From the NCBI RefSeq assembly GCF_007830255.1, contig NZ_VLKG01000001.1, positions 310,001 to 374,000 of the forward strand: 64,000 nt of DNA. Reading direction: 5' to 3'. Positions 22,149 through 35,460 of the stretch are shown piece by piece. The DNA is from Azomonas agilis (GTDB lineage Bacteria; Pseudomonadota; Gammaproteobacteria; Pseudomonadales; Pseudomonadaceae). Position 1 is the stretch's first letter; each line of letters starts with the position of its first letter. A program made the translations under genes and the position numbers. A model generated the notes under the pieces. That model was given only the letters and a program-made list of their open reading frames with translations. It ran no database searches and was not told where the DNA came from.

Positions 22149-23000
22149 TTATTGTGCCGATTGAACGGCAGCAACCATCCGAACCGCATCCCAAGTTTCA
22201 GCTACATCATGCACTCGGATGATGTGCGCTCCTTGCTGAGCCGCCAAGGTAGCCAAAGCAATACTGCCCGCTAACCGCTCAGTGGGTGCTTTGTTTAACA
22301 CTTGGCCAATCATAGTTTTACGCGATACTCCCACCAATAAAGGCTGGCCTAATTGGTGTAGCAACCCCAAGCCTTTAAACAGCACTAAGTTATGGGTCAG
22401 GGTCTTACCAAAACCAAAACCGGGATCAAACAGAATATTGTGCGCGCTGATCCCCACTTCTAAGCAGGCTTGGCGACGATCACTCAAGAACTGCTGCACC
22501 TCTTGCAGTATGTTGTCATACTGAGGCGCTTGTTGCATCTGGGCGGGATCCCCCTGCATATGCATTAAACAAACGGGCAGTCCTGTAGCAGCGGCAGCAG
22601 CCAATGCCCCTTCGCGCTGTAATGCCCGAACGTCATTAATTAATCCGGCCCCCAAACGAGCACTCTCCCGCATCACTGCAGGTGTGGAAGTATCCACAGA
22701 AATAATCACGTCCAACCGCTGAGCAATGGCTTCAACCACTGGAAGAACTCGATTGAGCTCCTCCTCCTCGCTCACTACGGCTGCCCCCGGACGAGTTGAC
22801 TCACCACCCACATCAATCAACTCAGCTCCAGCCACCAGCATAGCCTCCGCATGGCACAGCGCAGTATCTAATTGATTGAAACGTCCACCATCAGAAAAAG
22901 AGTCTGGGGTTACGTTCAGAATCCCCATCACTTTGGGCACTGAAAGATCAAGAACCCGGCTGCCACATTGGAGCCGGGTGTACGTTGAAGGTCTAATCAT
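22149..23000 (-). CDS. folP: dihydropteroate synthase
   Basis: Joins p-aminobenzoate to dihydropterin pyrophosphate in folate synthesis; the sulfonamide target. The 283-residue TIM barrel has both signatures: [15 protein letters not shown] (about 25-39) and [11 protein letters not shown] (about 62-72). The usual position between ftsH and glmM is conserved. The start is six bases from the ftsH stop. Confidence 0.98.
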   Translation of the reverse strand: MIRPSTYTRLQCGSRVLDLSVPKVMGILNVTPDSFSDGGRFNQLDTALCHAEAMLVAGAELIDVGGESTRPGAAVVSEEEELNRVLPVVEAIAQRLDVIISVDTSTPAVMRESARLGAGLINDVRALQREGALAAAAATGLPVCLMHMQGDPAQMQQAPQYDNILQEVQQFLSDRRQACLEVGISAHNILFDPGFGFGKTLTHNLVLFKGLGLLHQLGQPLLVGVSRKTMIGQVLNKAPTERLAGSIALATLAAQQGAHIIRVHDVAETWDAVRMVAAVQSAQ

Positions 23001-23006
23001 GCGTTA

Positions 23007-24929
23007 TTAATGATTGCTGGCTGGCCCACCAATCGGCGGAACCTCAGGGCGATCAATCGACACATTAGGGGTTCCTGAAGCACCCTTACCACCGCCTTGC
23101 CAATCTTTCGGCTCACGCGGAGCTCGGCCCGCCATGATGTCGTCGATTTGCTCGGCATCAATGGTTTCGTACATCATCAAAGCATCGGCCATCATATCCA
23201 GCTTGTCACGGTGCTCGGTCAACAGGGTTTTAGCCGTGCCATAGCAGTAGTCGATAATGCCACGCACCTCTTGGTCGATTAGCTTGGAGGTTTCTGCTGA
23301 CAGGTTAGCGTGTTGACTGGCACTGGAGCGCCCCAAGAATACTTCACCCTCTTCTTCCGCATACATTTGCGGGCCAAGCTTTTCCGACAGACCCCACTTA
23401 GTCACCATGTTACGGGCGATTTGGGTAGCGCGCATGATGTCGTTGGAGGCCCCGGTGGTCACACCATCAAAGCCAAGGGTCATTTCTTCGGCTACACGGC
23501 CACCAAACAGAGAACAAATTTGGCTGGTCAGTGCGCGCTTAGACAGACTGTAACGATCCTCTTCGGGCAGGAACATGGTGACACCCAAAGCACGACCACG
23601 CGGAATAATCGACACCTTATATACAGGATCATGCTCAGGCACTAAACGCCCCACAATTGCGTGGCCTGCTTCGTGGTAAGCGGTGTTACGCTTTTCTTTC
23701 TCCGACATCACCATAGATTTGCGCTCAGCGCCCATCATGATCTTGTCTTTAGCCAACTCAAATTCATGCATTTCTACCACGCGCTTGTTAGCCCGTGCAG
23801 AAAATAGGGAAGCTTCGTTAACCAAGTTGGCTAAATCTGCCCCCGAAAAACCGGGCGTACCCCGCGCAATTACTGAGGGATCAACGTCTTCACCCAAGGG
23901 TACTTTACGCATGTGTACTTTAAGAATTTGTTCGCGACCGCGAATATCTGGCAAGCCCACTACTACTTGGCGGTCAAAACGACCAGGACGCAAGAGTGCA
24001 GGGTCTAACACATCGGGGCGGTTGGTGGCCGCAATGACGATGATGCCATCGTTCATTTCAAAACCATCCATTTCCACCAACAACTGGTTCAGGGTTTGCT
24101 CACGCTCATCGTGACCACCGCCTAAACCTGCACCTCGATGACGGCCTACCGCATCAATTTCGTCGATAAAGATGATGCAAGGTGCGTGTTTTTTGGCTTG
24201 GTCGAACATATCGCGTACGCGGGAAGCACCCACGCCGACGAACATTTCTACGAAATCTGAACCGGAGATGGTGAAAAATGGCACCTTGGCTTCACCGGCA
24301 ATGGCTTTGGCCAGCAAGGTTTTACCGGTACCGGGTGGGCCAACCATCAGCACACCGCGCGGAATACGGCCACCCAAACGCTGGAATTTGCCCGGATCGC
24401 GCAAAAACTCTACCAGCTCGCTGACTTCCTCTTTAGCCTCATCGCAGCCGGCAACGTCAGCAAAAGTAGTTTTGACCTGATCTTCAGAGAGCAGACGCGC
24501 CTTGCTTTTACCAAAGCTCATCGGCCCACCTTTGCCGCCCATACCGCCTTGCATCTGGCGCATAAACAGCATGAAGACCGCGATGATCACTAAAATCGGG
24601 AAACTAGCTACTAAGAGCTGCGTCCAGATGCTCTGCTGTTCGGGTTGCTTACCTTCGATCTGAACTTTATTGTTGATCAGATCACCGATCAAACCAGAAT
24701 CCTGAATCGCAGGGCGAATGGTTTTAAATTGCTCGCCGTCTGAGCGCACACCGGTAATGATGAAACCATCTACCGTGACTCGCTCAACCTTGCCGGACTT
24801 AACTTGCTCAATAAATTCCGAATAATTAAGTGTGCGTGGCTCCATCGGATTGGAGAAATTATTCATCACCGTGACTAATACCGCCGCGATGATGAGCCAC
24901 AGAATGAGATTCTTCAGCATATCGTTCAA
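23007..24929 (-). CDS. ftsH: ATP-dependent zinc metalloprotease FtsH
   Basis: Membrane-bound AAA+ protease for quality control of membrane and regulatory proteins. Of 640 residues, two membrane segments (about 5-24 and 100-120) flank a periplasmic domain. The AAA domain carries GPPGTGKT (about 193-200), the DEID Walker B and an SRH. The zinc site HEAGH is near residue 414. A Gly/Pro-rich tail ends the protein. No clear sigma-32 promoter was found in the 200 bases upstream. Confidence 0.98.
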   Translation of the reverse strand: MNDMLKNLILWLIIAAVLVTVMNNFSNPMEPRTLNYSEFIEQVKSGKVERVTVDGFIITGVRSDGEQFKTIRPAIQDSGLIGDLINNKVQIEGKQPEQQSIWTQLLVASFPILVIIAVFMLFMRQMQGGMGGKGGPMSFGKSKARLLSEDQVKTTFADVAGCDEAKEEVSELVEFLRDPGKFQRLGGRIPRGVLMVGPPGTGKTLLAKAIAGEAKVPFFTISGSDFVEMFVGVGASRVRDMFDQAKKHAPCIIFIDEIDAVGRHRGAGLGGGHDEREQTLNQLLVEMDGFEMNDGIIVIAATNRPDVLDPALLRPGRFDRQVVVGLPDIRGREQILKVHMRKVPLGEDVDPSVIARGTPGFSGADLANLVNEASLFSARANKRVVEMHEFELAKDKIMMGAERKSMVMSEKEKRNTAYHEAGHAIVGRLVPEHDPVYKVSIIPRGRALGVTMFLPEEDRYSLSKRALTSQICSLFGGRVAEEMTLGFDGVTTGASNDIMRATQIARNMVTKWGLSEKLGPQMYAEEEGEVFLGRSSASQHANLSAETSKLIDQEVRGIIDYCYGTAKTLLTEHRDKLDMMADALMMYETIDAEQIDDIMAGRAPREPKDWQGGGKGASGTPNVSIDRPEVPPIGGPASNH

Positions 24930-25130
24930 TTAGCTACCCTCTAGGACAGTTTCCGGCCTACAAAGCCCAAAACTGCAAACAGCCGGTTTACTTGGCAAAC
25001 TTACTACACAACCCGATGGAGGGGTCATATAAGCTCTGTAACGCTTTATGAGTATTCATCTATCAGACATTGTTTCTGGCTGCAAGGTCACTTAGAGCCA
25101 ACCAGCGGTTTCTTGATCTTAATAGGCCAC

Positions 25131-25763
25131 CTAAAGTCCCCGAAAACTACGGGCTAACAAATACTGCTCCCGAGAGCGATCCCGCGAAGATTCGGGTTTA
25201 CGCATCTGCACCCGCTCAAAACCATCCCTGACTTGGCGCAGGTAGTCATCAAAACCTTCTCCCTGAAAGATTTTAATCAGAAAATCCCCGCCGGGCCTAA
25301 GCACTCGGGTAGCCAAATCCAAAGCCAACTCACATAGATACATGGCTTTAGGTTGATCGGCCGAACGCACCCCGCTCATATTGGGGGCCATATCGGAAAT
25401 CACAAGGTCTACGGGATGACCGTCAATGGCCCGCAGAATCTCGTCAAAGACCCTTTGCTCGGTGAAATCGCCTTGAATAAAGGTCACATCCGGGATGGCA
25501 TCCATCGACAAAATATCCGAGGCAATCAAACGCCCCTTATCTCCCAGCACACGGCTGGCTACCTGCGACCAACCACCCGGAGCGGCCCCCAGATCTACTA
25601 CGGTCATACCGGGGCGCAGCAGGTGGTCTTTTTCCTGAAGCTCCAACAGTTTGTAACTGGCCCGTGAACGATAGCCATCTTTTTGGGCCATCTTCACATA
25701 GGGGTCGTCAAAATGCTCTTTCAGCCAGCGCTGACTGGTTTTAGAACGTGCCAAAACGGCCAC
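25131..25763 (-). CDS. rlmE: 23S rRNA (uridine-2552-2'-O)-methyltransferase
   Basis: The 210-residue RlmE/FtsJ enzyme methylates U2552 of the A-loop in the assembled 50S subunit. It shows [12 protein letters not shown] for SAM binding, and residues of the K-D-K-E tetrad in [16 protein letters not shown], and [10 protein letters not shown]. It is adjacent to ftsH as in most gammaproteobacteria and divergent from yhbY, with 75 bases between the two starts. Confidence 0.97.
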   Translation of the reverse strand: MAVLARSKTSQRWLKEHFDDPYVKMAQKDGYRSRASYKLLELQEKDHLLRPGMTVVDLGAAPGGWSQVASRVLGDKGRLIASDILSMDAIPDVTFIQGDFTEQRVFDEILRAIDGHPVDLVISDMAPNMSGVRSADQPKAMYLCELALDLATRVLRPGGDFLIKIFQGEGFDDYLRQVRDGFERVQMRKPESSRDRSREQYLLARSFRGL

Positions 25764-25838
25764 CTCAATCTGTGCGGCTTTCTAAGGGTCAGTTACACTA
25801 GCCGCTGTTTATTCAAGTTAAGACGCAAAGGTCTGATT

Positions 25839-26141
25839 ATGCCGCTCTCTAACGAGCAAAAGAAAACCTACAAGGCCATCGGTCACCACCTCAAGCCTGT
25901 GCTTATTGTGGCTGATAATGGCTTAAGCGAAGGCGTATTGGCAGAGCTTGAGCGCGCTCTGAACGATCACGAGCTGATTAAAGTACAGTTTCGCCAAACT
26001 GAACGCGACGATCGGCGCAGCTTGATGGACGAGCTGTGCCAACAAGCCCGCTGCGAATTAGTGCAAGTGATTGGCAAAATTGCGTTGGTGTATCGCAAAA
26101 ACCCAAACCCCAACAAAGCCTTATCCAATCTACATCGCTAA
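25839..26141 (+). CDS. yhbY: YhbY-type CRM-domain RNA-binding protein
   Basis: A 100-residue single CRM (CRS1-YhbY) domain protein that binds pre-50S particles. ATG 25839 begins MPLSNEQKKTYKAIGHHLKPV and is preceded by AAAGG; the open frame runs further upstream only by antisense overlap with rlmE. The GxxG-like loop is seen around NGLSEGV. It is divergent from rlmE, as in E. coli and Pseudomonas. Confidence 0.94.
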   Translation: MPLSNEQKKTYKAIGHHLKPVLIVADNGLSEGVLAELERALNDHELIKVQFRQTERDDRRSLMDELCQQARCELVQVIGKIALVYRKNPNPNKALSNLHR

Positions 26142-26145
26142 CTGA

Positions 26146-26170
26146 TAGGCCTGCCTAATAGGCAGGCCTA
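26146..26170. terminator. convergent hairpin between yhbY and greA
   Basis: A perfect 10-bp stem TAGGCCTGCC-taata-GGCAGGCCTA between convergent genes. No T-run on either strand, so its efficiency as a terminator is uncertain. Confidence 0.55.
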
Positions 26171-26176
26171 ATCCGC

Positions 26177-26653
26177 TTACAGGTGACGAACCTCAACGAT
26201 CTCGTACTCTACGACACCGCTGGGCGTTTTAACGATCACCACATCACCCTCTTCCTTACCCACCAAAGCACGGGCAATGGGAGAGCTCACTGACAGCTTA
26301 CCCTGCTTAATGTCCGCCTCATCATCGCCCACGATTTGGTAGGTTAGGCTTTCTTCAGTTTCGGTGTTAATAATCTCCACCGTTACCCCAAAAATCACCT
26401 TACCGCTATGGGGAATATTAGCAATATCAATGACCTGAGCGTTCTGCAAACGACCTTCAATATCGCGGATACGTGCCTCTACCATGCCCTGTTGCTCACG
26501 GGCAGCATGGTACTCAGCGTTTTCCTTCAAATCTCCTAGCTCACGCGCCTCGGCGATAGCTTGGGTGATCTGCGGGCGCAATACGCTTTTTAGGTGCTTT
26601 AGCTCATCCTCTAGCGCTTTAGCCCCCTGAATGGTCATGGGAAACTTGGTCAT
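26177..26653 (-). CDS. greA: transcription elongation factor GreA
   Basis: A 158-residue factor that stimulates transcript cleavage by stalled RNA polymerase. The N-terminal coiled coil (about 1-75) carries the acidic tip in [16 protein letters not shown]; the C-terminal globular domain includes [14 protein letters not shown]. Its ATG overlaps the carB stop by four bases, as in Pseudomonas, which implies translational coupling to carbamoyl phosphate synthetase. Confidence 0.97.
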   Translation of the reverse strand: MTKFPMTIQGAKALEDELKHLKSVLRPQITQAIAEARELGDLKENAEYHAAREQQGMVEARIRDIEGRLQNAQVIDIANIPHSGKVIFGVTVEIINTETEESLTYQIVGDDEADIKQGKLSVSSPIARALVGKEEGDVVIVKTPSGVVEYEIVEVRHL

Positions 26654-29600
26654 AGATGCTTAACTCCTGCATGCAAATCCTGCAAGCGACGAACGGTTTT
26701 CTCTGAGCCAAACTTTAAGGCCTCACAGATGGCCTGAGCACCGGCCAGAGTCGTAGTACAATACACCTTATGCTGCAAGGCATTGCGGCGAATTGAGTAG
26801 GAATCGGCAATGGATTGACGACCTTCCGTGGTATTGATGATCAGGGTAATTTCGTCATTTTTGATCATATCCACAATGTGCGGACGGCCTTCAGTCACCT
26901 TGTTCACCCGACGCACACTCAAGCCTGCGGCCTCAATTTCGCGGGCTGTGCCACTGGTAGCCACCACATCAAAGCCTAACTCAATCAGGCTGCGTGCCAC
27001 ATCAGCTACCATAGGCCGATCGTCTTCGCGCACGCTGATAAAGGCACAACCACTGCTCGGCAGCACCTCACCCGCACCCAGTTGGGCTTTGGCGTAGGCT
27101 TCGGCAAAACCATCACCCACACCCATAACTTCACCCGTAGACTTCATCTCTGGGCCAAGGATGGGGTCAACGCCGGGGAATTTGGCGAAGGGGAATACTG
27201 CTTCTTTGACGCTGAAGTAGGGTGGAATCACCTCGGTGGTGAAGTCTACTTCGGCCAAGGTTTTACCCGCCATCACACGGGCAGCTACTTTAGCCAAAGA
27301 CTCGCCAATGCACTTGGAGACGAAAGGCACGGTACGCGAGGCGCGTGGGTTAACTTCGATGACATAAATGTCTTCACCCTGCACCGCCATTTGCACGTTC
27401 ATCAGGCCGACAACGCCTAATTCCAGCGCCATTTTCTTCACTTGCTCGCGAATCTCGTTTTGGATTGGCGCAGGCAAGGAATAAGGGGGCAGCGAGCAGG
27501 CAGAGTCACCGGAGTGCACACCGGCTTGCTCAATGTGTTGCATGATGGCACCGATCACGACCTCATGACCGTCGCTCACTGCGTCAATGTCCACTTCAAT
27601 AGCGCAGTTGAGGAAGTGATCCAGCAGCACAGGGCTGTCGTTGGAGACCTGAACCGCTTCACGCATGTAGCGCTTCAGCTCTTCCTCTTCGTACACGATC
27701 TCCATCGCGCGACCACCCAACACATAGGAAGGACGCACCACCAGCGGATAGCCAATGGCTTTGGAGGCGGCAATGGCTTCGTCTTCGCTGCGGGCGGTGG
27801 CGTTGGCCGGTTGACGCAGACCTAAACGCTGCACCATTTGCTGGAAGCGTTCACGGTCTTCAGCACGGTCAATGGCATCCGGGCTGGTACCAATGATGGG
27901 CACACCCGCCTCTTCCAAAGCACGGCAAATCTTCAGCGGCGTCTGACCGCCAAACTGCACGATCACGCCTTTGGGCTGCTCAACGCGCACGATTTCCAGT
28001 ACGTCTTCCAGAGTCACCGGCTCGAAGTACAGACGGTCGGAGGTGTCGTAGTCGGTGGACACGGTTTCGGGGTTGCAGTTGACCATGATGGTCTCGTACC
28101 CGTCTTCACGCATCGCTAGCGCCGCATGCACACAGCAGTAATCAAACTCGATGCCTTGGCCAATACGGTTCGGGCCACCGCCGAGAATCATAATCTTGTC
28201 GCGGCTGGACGGATTGGCCTCGCACTCTTCCTCGTAGGTGGAGTACATGTAGGCGGTATCGCTGGCGAACTCAGCGGCGCAGGTGTCCACACGCTTATAC
28301 ACCGGCAGCACTTTGAGCTTGTAGCGGTGGCTGCGCAGATTTTTCTCTGTCACACCGAGCAGCTTAGCCAGACGCGCATCGGAGAAGCCTTTGCGCTTCA
28401 AACGACGCATCAGGCTTTCGTCGATGCTGGACAGGCCAATGGTCTTGATCGCCTCTTCTTCCTTGATCAAATCTTCGATTTGAATCAGGAACCAAGGATC
28501 GATTTTGGTCAGACCAAAGACTTCCTCGACACTTTTGTTCATGCGGAAGGCATCAGCCACAAACCAAATGCGCTCCGCACCGGGAACGGTCAGCTCGCGG
28601 CGCAGACGGCTTTCGGCTTCCAGTTCATCGGGGCTGATTTTAGGATCAAAACCGCTAGCTCCGACTTCCAAACCGCGCAGGGCTTTTTGCACCGACTCTT
28701 GGAAGGTACGGCCAATAGCCATCACTTCACCCACAGACTTCATCTGGGTGGTCAAGCGCGCATCGGCTTTGGGGAATTTTTCAAAGGCAAAACGCGGAAT
28801 TTTAGTGACCACGTAGTCGATAGCCGGCTCAAAGGAGGCTGGGGTGCGACCACCTGTGATGTCATTGGACAGCTCGTCCAGGGTGTAACCTACCGCCAAC
28901 TTGGCTGCTACCTTGGCGATGGGGAAACCCGTAGCTTTCGAGGCCAGTGCGGAAGAGCGAGACACCCGTGGGTTCATCTCGATCACCACCATACGGCCAT
29001 CGTCAGGGTTAATGCCAAACTGAACGTTGGAGCCGCCGGTTTCTACCCCAATCTCACGCAGCACCGCCAAGGAGGCGTTGCGCATGATTTGGTATTCCTT
29101 GTCGGTCAGGGTTTGCGCTGGAGCTACGGTGATGGAGTCACCGGTATGCACGCCCATCGGGTCAAAGTTTTCGATGGCGCAAACGATGATGCAGTTGTCC
29201 TTTTTATCGCGGACCACCTCCATCTCGTACTCTTTCCAACCGATCAAAGATTCGTCGATCAAAAGCTCATTGGTGGGCGACAGATCGAGGCCACGGTTGC
29301 AGATTTCCTCGAACTCTTCCCGATTGTAGGCAATACCGCCACCCGTGCCGCCCATGGTGAAGGACGGACGGATAATGCAGGGAAAGCCAACTTTATCCAG
29401 TACACCGTAAGCTTCTTCCATGGTGTGCGCGATACCGGAGCGTGGGCACTCCAGACCGATGGTACGCATGGCCTTATCGAAGCGGGAACGGTCTTCAGCT
29501 TTGTCGATGGTATCGGCATTGGCACCGATCATCTCGACGCCGAACTTTTCCAATACGCCGTGCTTTTCCAACGCCAAAGCGCAGTTGAGCGCCGTTTGTC

Positions 29601-29874
29601 CGCCCATGGTGGGCAGCAGAGCATCAGGACGTTCTTTTTCGATGATTTTGGCAACAGTCTGCCATTTTACCGGCTCGATGTAGGTGGCATCGGCCATGGT
29701 CGGATCAGTCATGATGGTGGCTGGGTTAGAGTTCACCAGAATGACGCGGTAGCCTTCTTCGCGCAGCGCCTTGCACGCTTGAGCGCCGGAGTAGTCAAAC
29801 TCGCATGCCTGACCGATGACAATGGGGCCAGCGCCAAGGATCAGGATGCTTTTAATGTCTGTACGTTTTGGCAT
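26650..29874 (-). CDS. carB: carbamoyl-phosphate synthase, large subunit
   Basis: A 1074-residue enzyme making carbamoyl phosphate for arginine and pyrimidines. Two homologous ATP-grasp halves are seen ([13 protein letters not shown] near residue 170 and [15 protein letters not shown] near 715), with an oligomerisation region between and a C-terminal MGS-like allosteric domain (about 935-1074). It works with the CarA glutaminase 32 bases upstream. Length and motifs are normal. Confidence 0.98.
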   Translation of the reverse strand: MPKRTDIKSILILGAGPIVIGQACEFDYSGAQACKALREEGYRVILVNSNPATIMTDPTMADATYIEPVKWQTVAKIIEKERPDALLPTMGGQTALNCALALEKHGVLEKFGVEMIGANADTIDKAEDRSRFDKAMRTIGLECPRSGIAHTMEEAYGVLDKVGFPCIIRPSFTMGGTGGGIAYNREEFEEICNRGLDLSPTNELLIDESLIGWKEYEMEVVRDKKDNCIIVCAIENFDPMGVHTGDSITVAPAQTLTDKEYQIMRNASLAVLREIGVETGGSNVQFGINPDDGRMVVIEMNPRVSRSSALASKATGFPIAKVAAKLAVGYTLDELSNDITGGRTPASFEPAIDYVVTKIPRFAFEKFPKADARLTTQMKSVGEVMAIGRTFQESVQKALRGLEVGASGFDPKISPDELEAESRLRRELTVPGAERIWFVADAFRMNKSVEEVFGLTKIDPWFLIQIEDLIKEEEAIKTIGLSSIDESLMRRLKRKGFSDARLAKLLGVTEKNLRSHRYKLKVLPVYKRVDTCAAEFASDTAYMYSTYEEECEANPSSRDKIMILGGGPNRIGQGIEFDYCCVHAALAMREDGYETIMVNCNPETVSTDYDTSDRLYFEPVTLEDVLEIVRVEQPKGVIVQFGGQTPLKICRALEEAGVPIIGTSPDAIDRAEDRERFQQMVQRLGLRQPANATARSEDEAIAASKAIGYPLVVRPSYVLGGRAMEIVYEEEELKRYMREAVQVSNDSPVLLDHFLNCAIEVDIDAVSDGHEVVIGAIMQHIEQAGVHSGDSACSLPPYSLPAPIQNEIREQVKKMALELGVVGLMNVQMAVQGEDIYVIEVNPRASRTVPFVSKCIGESLAKVAARVMAGKTLAEVDFTTEVIPPYFSVKEAVFPFAKFPGVDPILGPEMKSTGEVMGVGDGFAEAYAKAQLGAGEVLPSSGCAFISVREDDRPMVADVARSLIELGFDVVATSGTAREIEAAGLSVRRVNKVTEGRPHIVDMIKNDEITLIINTTEGRQSIADSYSIRRNALQHKVYCTTTLAGAQAICEALKFGSEKTVRRLQDLHAGVKHL

Positions 29875-29906
29875 GAGTCTCTCGAAATCTGTGCTCGGCA
29901 GTGGAC

Positions 29907-31043
29907 TTAGCGGCGCTGGGCCATGGCATCGACGAAGCGGTCAAACAGCGGGGCCACATCATGGGGGCCGGGGCTGGCTTCGGGGTGACCTTGGAAGCTG
30001 AACGCCGATTTGTCAGTACGCTCAATACCTTGCAAGGTGCCATCGAACAGGGATTTGTGGGTCGCACGCAGATTGGCCGGAAGACTGGACTCATCCACCG
30101 CAAAACCATGGTTCTGGCTGGTGATCATCACCACACCGCTGTCCAAATCCTGCACCGGATGGTTGGCACCGTGATGACCGTGTCCCATCTTCATCGTTTT
30201 AGCACCGGAGGCCAGTGCCAGCAGCTGATGGCCTAAACAGATGCCGAACACGGGGATGTCGGTAGTCAGGATTTCTTTAATCGCGGCGATGGCGTAATCA
30301 CAAGGCTCGGGATCGCCGGGGCCGTTGGACAAGAAGACACCATCTGGGTTTAGGGCCAAGACTTCACTGGCAGGCGTTTGCGCAGGGACTACGGTCAAAC
30401 GGCAACCGCGAGCCACCAGCATGCGCAGGATATTCCACTTCACGCCATAGTCGTAAGCCACTACATGGTAGGGCAACTCAGAGGCGGGAATTTCTGCATG
30501 GGCATCGGTAGCCAGATCCCACACACTGGAGCGCCACTCGTAGGCCTTAGCCGTGGTGACTTCTTTAGCCAGATCCATGCCTTTAAGGCCGGGGAAGCTG
30601 CGAGCCAACGCCAATGCCTGCTCGTCTGTGATGTTGTCACCGGCCAGAATGCACCCATTTTGGGAGCCTTTCTCACGCAAAATGCGGGTCAGGCGACGGG
30701 TATCAATACCGGCAATGGCGACCGTGCCATGCTGTTGCAGGTATTCTGGCAAGCTTTGGCGGTTACGCCAGCTACTGGCCAACAACGGCAGGTCGCGAAT
30801 AATCAGACCGGCAGCCCATACTTGGGCGGACTCCGCATCTTCCGGCGTGGTTCCGGTATTACCAATATGCGGATAGGTCAGGGTCACGATCTGCTGGCTG
30901 TAGGACGGATCGGTGAGAATTTCCTGATAGCCGGTCATGGCGGTGTTGAACACCACTTCGCCGATGGCCTGACCCTCGGCACCAATGGATTCACCGCGAA
31001 AAATACTGCCATCAGCAAGAGCGAGAATGGCTGGCTTAGTCAA
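29907..31043 (-). CDS. carA: carbamoyl-phosphate synthase, small subunit (glutaminase)
   Basis: A 378-residue subunit supplying ammonia from glutamine to CarB. The class I glutamine amidotransferase triad is visible: Cys in [13 protein letters not shown] (about 269), and the His and Glu in [11 protein letters not shown] (about 352-354). The N-terminal half has the CPSase small-chain fold marks ([16 protein letters not shown]). A terminator separates it from dapB, so it should have its own promoter. Confidence 0.98.
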   Translation of the reverse strand: MTKPAILALADGSIFRGESIGAEGQAIGEVVFNTAMTGYQEILTDPSYSQQIVTLTYPHIGNTGTTPEDAESAQVWAAGLIIRDLPLLASSWRNRQSLPEYLQQHGTVAIAGIDTRRLTRILREKGSQNGCILAGDNITDEQALALARSFPGLKGMDLAKEVTTAKAYEWRSSVWDLATDAHAEIPASELPYHVVAYDYGVKWNILRMLVARGCRLTVVPAQTPASEVLALNPDGVFLSNGPGDPEPCDYAIAAIKEILTTDIPVFGICLGHQLLALASGAKTMKMGHGHHGANHPVQDLDSGVVMITSQNHGFAVDESSLPANLRATHKSLFDGTLQGIERTDKSAFSFQGHPEASPGPHDVAPLFDRFVDAMAQRR

Positions 31044-31085
31044 GAGACCTCCCGTAGATCAAAGGCTGGAGCAAACGCAGGGTGT

Positions 31086-31118
31086 AAAAAAACGGGATGA
31101 CGTATGAAGGTCACCCCG
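31086..31118 (-). terminator. intrinsic terminator after dapB
   Basis: On the minus strand CGGGGTGAC-loop-GTCATCCCG (one G-T pair) is followed by seven T. It lies between dapB and carA. Confidence 0.8.
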
Positions 31119-31240
31119 CTTTTTAGAAATTAAAGCCATGTCTGCGTTACTTTTAGTGGACACACTAAAGCAGACAATATACAGAAAAGTGCTGTAAATC
31201 GCCAGCCGACCCTTGGAGGTCTCACGCAGTTTTAATGGGC

Positions 31241-32044
<804 letters not shown>

Positions 32045-32099
32045 CTATTAACCTCAGCTTTAGCCGAATGTTGAACCTTTTAGGGTTTTTTCACTGGGC

Positions 32100-33221
32100 T
32101 TACAAACCTTCGAAAAAACGCTTTACGCCCTCAAACCAACCGCTGGCTTTAGGGGAGTGCGAGCTGTCTTGTTGCAGGGTATCGCGGAACTCTTCCAGCA
32201 ACTTGCGCTGCTCAGGACGCAAGTTAACCGGTGTTTCCACCATAATGCGGCACATCAAATCCCCAGGGCCACCCCCACGCACGGAAGTTACACCCTTACC
32301 CCGCAGGCGGAACATTTTACCGCTCTGGCTACCTTCAGGAATTTTAAGCTTCACACGGCCATCTAAGGTGGGTACTTCTAATTCGCCTCCAAGGGCTGCA
32401 TCCACAAAGCTGATGGGAACCTCGCAGTACAAATCCCGTCCATCGCGTTGGAAGATAGGATGCTCGCGTATCGTAACCACGACATAAAGGTCTCCAGCCG
32501 GCCCACCTAGAGCTCCTGCCTCTCCTTCACCGGCTAAGCGAATGCGATCTCCGTTGTCTACACCGGCTGGAATTTTGACCGATAAAGTCTTTTGCTCTTC
32601 CACGCGGCCACGACCCTTACAAGCTGGGCAAGGGTCGGGGATGATTTTTCCGCTACCGTGACAACGAGGACAGGTTTGCTGTACCGAGAAAAACCCCTGT
32701 TGCATGCGCACTTGCCCAATACCGTTACAGGTTGGACAGGTAATAGCGCTGGAGCCTTTCTTAGCGCCTGTACCCTCACACACACTGCAAGAAACCAGCG
32801 TTGGAACACGAATATTAACCGTTGTACCCCGCACAGCTTCTTCTAAATCCAGCTCTAAGGTATAACGCAGATCACTGCCACGCTGGGCACCACCCCGGCC
32901 ACCACGCCCACCGCTACCAAAAAAGTCGCTGAACACATCGCCAAAGATGTCGGAGAAGTTGGCATTGCCGGCTCCAGGCCCGCCGCCCATACTGGGATCG
33001 ACACCGGCGTGGCCATATTGATCATACGCGGCGCGCTTTTTGGCATCCGAGAGAATCTCGTAGGCTTCGTTGGCCTCTTTAAATTTTTCCTCCGCTTCCT
33101 TGTCGTCGGGATTGCGGTCAGGATGATATTTCATGGCGAGGCGACGGTACGCTTTTTTCAGCTCGGCCTCATCGGCCCCCTTTGCAACCCCCAAAACCTC
33201 GTAATAATCACGCTTAGCCAT
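32100..33221 (-). CDS. dnaJ: chaperone protein DnaJ
   Basis: A 373-residue co-chaperone that delivers substrates to DnaK and stimulates its ATPase. J domain (1-70) with the HPD motif in MKYHPDRNP; Gly/Phe-rich linker (about 75-115); zinc-finger domain with four CxxCxGxG-type repeats ([32 protein letters not shown], about 143-210); C-terminal substrate domains. It is the third gene of grpE-dnaK-dnaJ. Confidence 0.98.
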   Translation of the reverse strand: MAKRDYYEVLGVAKGADEAELKKAYRRLAMKYHPDRNPDDKEAEEKFKEANEAYEILSDAKKRAAYDQYGHAGVDPSMGGGPGAGNANFSDIFGDVFSDFFGSGGRGGRGGAQRGSDLRYTLELDLEEAVRGTTVNIRVPTLVSCSVCEGTGAKKGSSAITCPTCNGIGQVRMQQGFFSVQQTCPRCHGSGKIIPDPCPACKGRGRVEEQKTLSVKIPAGVDNGDRIRLAGEGEAGALGGPAGDLYVVVTIREHPIFQRDGRDLYCEVPISFVDAALGGELEVPTLDGRVKLKIPEGSQSGKMFRLRGKGVTSVRGGGPGDLMCRIMVETPVNLRPEQRKLLEEFRDTLQQDSSHSPKASGWFEGVKRFFEGL

Positions 33222-33367
33222 AGCTGTTCCAAATCCTCATCGGTATCGGGCGGGAGTGTACGCGAGTCTGAGGCCTACCCGCGAAGCCTTTGGCTCCCCC
33301 CATGACACTTCATCGCCTGTATGGGCTCCAGACGTGCCAACGCGGGAGCAAGCCCCCGCGCAGCAAT

Positions 33368-33390
33368 CAGCCCATAAAGGTTATGGGCTG
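33368..33390. other. hairpin between dnaK and dnaJ
   Basis: A 10-bp stem CAGCCCATAA-agg-TTATGGGCTG 21 bases after the dnaK stop, without a T-run. It probably stabilises the dnaK 3' end or lowers read-through into dnaJ, as hairpins at this place often do. Confidence 0.5.
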
Positions 33391-33410
33391 GAGCATAAGC
33401 AGTTAGCTGC

Positions 33411-35351
33411 TTATTTCTGGCCTTTTTTGCTGTCCTTCACTTCTTCGAACTCAGCATCGACCACGTCATCTTTGTCGTTGCATTTGCCATCACCACAACC
33501 TTCGGTACCGCAACCGCCTTCAGCACTCTGAGGTTGCTCAGCATACATTTTCTGCGCCAGTGGTGCGGTTGCAGCGGAGAGCGCTTCTACCTTGGCATCG
33601 ATCTGGGCTTTGTCGTCGCCTTTAACCGCAGCTTCCAGATCAGCAATGGCTTTCTCGATGGCTACTTTTTCGTCAGCCGTGGCTTTATCACCGGCTTCAG
33701 TGATCATCTTACGGGTAGCGTGTACCAGTTGATCGCCTTGGTTGCGCGCGGTGGCCAGCTCCTCAAACTTGCGATCTTCCTCGGCATTGGCCTCGGCATC
33801 ACGCACCATTTGTTGGATTTCGTCTTCCGACAGACCGGAGTTGGCCTTGATGACGATGGACTGCTGTTTGCCGGTGGCTTTGTCCTTAGCGGACACGTTC
33901 AAAATACCGTTGGCATCGATGTCGAAGGTGACTTCAATTTGCGGTACACCGCGAGGCGCTGGAGGAATGTCCGCCAGATCGAAACGGCCCAGTGACTTGT
34001 TCTGAGTCGCTTGCTTACGCTCACCTTGCAGCACGTGAATGGTCACGGCGTTTTGGTTGTCGTCTGCGGTGGAGAACACTTGCGACTTTTTGGTCGGAAT
34101 CGTGGTGTTCTTCTCGATCAGCGCGGTCATCACGCCGCCCAGAGTTTCAATGCCCAGCGTCAGCGGAGAAACGTCCAGCAGCAGAACGTCTTTGACGTCG
34201 CCGGCCAGTACCGCACCTTGAATGGCCGCACCGATGGCTACAGCTTCGTCCGGGTTAACGTCTTTACGCGCTTCTTTACCGAAGAAGCTGGCCACTTTTT
34301 GCTGTACCAGCGGCATACGGGTTTGACCACCGACCAGAATCACTTCGTCGATTTTGGACGGGTCAATACCGGCGTCTTTCAGCGCGATACGGCAGGGCTC
34401 GATGGTGCGCTCAACCAGCTCTTCCACCAGCGCTTCCAGCTTGGCGCGGGAGATTTTGACGTTCAGGTGTTTCGGGCCTGTGGCATCAGCGGTGATGTAG
34501 GGCAGGTTCACGTCGGTTTGCTGGCTGGAGGACAGCTCGATCTTGGCCTTTTCAGCGGCTTCTTTCAGGCGCTGCATGGCCAGTGGGTCGCCTTTCAGGT
34601 CGATGCCACTTTCTTTCTTGAATTCATCCGCCAGATAGTCGATCAGCTTGATGTCGAAGTCTTCACCACCGAGGAAGGTATCACCGTTGGTGGCCAGTAC
34701 TTCAAACTGATGCTCGCCATCGACTTCAGCAATCTCGATCACGGAAACGTCGAAGGTACCACCACCCAAGTCATAGACGATGACGGTGTGGTCGCCTTTG
34801 GCTTTGTCCATACCGTAGGCCAGAGCGGCAGCGGTCGGTTCGTTGATGATCCGCTTCACTTCCAGACCGGCGATACGACCGGCATCTTTAGTCGCTTGGC
34901 GCTGGCTGTCGTTAAAGTAAGCTGGAACGGTGATCACCGCTTCAGTTACGGGCTCGCCGAGGTAATCCTCAGCGGTTTTCTTCATCTTTTTCAGCACTTC
35001 GGCGGAGATTTGTGGTGGGGCCATTTTTTGGCCTTTGACTTCCACCCAGGCATCGCCGTTGTCGGCTTTAGTGATGGTGTAAGGCACCAGCTTGATGTCT
35101 TTCTGAACGACTTCTTCAGCAAAGCGACGGCCGATCAGACGCTTCACCGCGTACAGAGTATTTTGCGGGTTAGTGACCGCTTGGCGCTTAGCGGACTGGC
35201 CTACCAGAGTTTCACCATCGTTGGTGTAGGCGATGATGGATGGGGTAGTACGCGCGCCCTCAGCATTCTCAATCACCTTGACGTTGCCATTTTCCAGAAT
35301 GGCGACGCAGGAGTTAGTGGTGCCGAGGTCGATGCCGATAATTTTGCCCAT
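33411..35351 (-). CDS. dnaK: chaperone protein DnaK (Hsp70) with cysteine-bearing tail
   Basis: A 646-residue ATP-driven chaperone. ATG 35351 is chosen because of the GGAGAG site and the start [15 protein letters not shown]. The ATPase domain (1-385) has [19 protein letters not shown] and VGGQTRMP; substrate domain about 390-505; helical lid to about 605. The disordered C-terminal tail is unusual: [13 protein letters not shown] gives three cysteines at 614, 619 and 624 before the normal [11 protein letters not shown] ending. A sigma-32-type promoter lies directly upstream, in addition to the one before grpE. Confidence 0.97.
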   Translation of the reverse strand: MGKIIGIDLGTTNSCVAILENGNVKVIENAEGARTTPSIIAYTNDGETLVGQSAKRQAVTNPQNTLYAVKRLIGRRFAEEVVQKDIKLVPYTITKADNGDAWVEVKGQKMAPPQISAEVLKKMKKTAEDYLGEPVTEAVITVPAYFNDSQRQATKDAGRIAGLEVKRIINEPTAAALAYGMDKAKGDHTVIVYDLGGGTFDVSVIEIAEVDGEHQFEVLATNGDTFLGGEDFDIKLIDYLADEFKKESGIDLKGDPLAMQRLKEAAEKAKIELSSSQQTDVNLPYITADATGPKHLNVKISRAKLEALVEELVERTIEPCRIALKDAGIDPSKIDEVILVGGQTRMPLVQQKVASFFGKEARKDVNPDEAVAIGAAIQGAVLAGDVKDVLLLDVSPLTLGIETLGGVMTALIEKNTTIPTKKSQVFSTADDNQNAVTIHVLQGERKQATQNKSLGRFDLADIPPAPRGVPQIEVTFDIDANGILNVSAKDKATGKQQSIVIKANSGLSEDEIQQMVRDAEANAEEDRKFEELATARNQGDQLVHATRKMITEAGDKATADEKVAIEKAIADLEAAVKGDDKAQIDAKVEALSAATAPLAQKMYAEQPQSAEGGCGTEGCGDGKCNDKDDVVDAEFEEVKDSKKGQK

Positions 35352-35432
35352 GTGTATCTCTCCAAATTCTCTATTCATTCTGCGCCGCTTGGTCTTTACC
35401 TAGGGCACTTCACGCAAAACTGCTTGACTCTT

Positions 35433-35460
35433 AAATAGGGATCAGTCGCTGGATTTCAAG
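35433..35460 (-). promoter_or_regulatory. sigma-32 heat-shock promoter for dnaK, overlapping the grpE stop
   Basis: On the minus strand CTTGAA (35460-35455), 14 bases, then CCCTATTT (35440-35433). The -35 is exact; the -10 differs by one base from CCCCATNT. The -35 covers the grpE stop codon. It would give a dnaK-first transcript. Confidence 0.7.

Noticed and set aside
28126-29910. 594-codon open frame antisense to carB
   Set aside because: It lies wholly opposite a highly conserved gene, has no family-like segments and reflects the codon bias of carB.
34011-35438. 475-codon open frame antisense to dnaK
   Set aside because: Same explanation: a shadow of strong codon bias in dnaK, with no recognisable domain.
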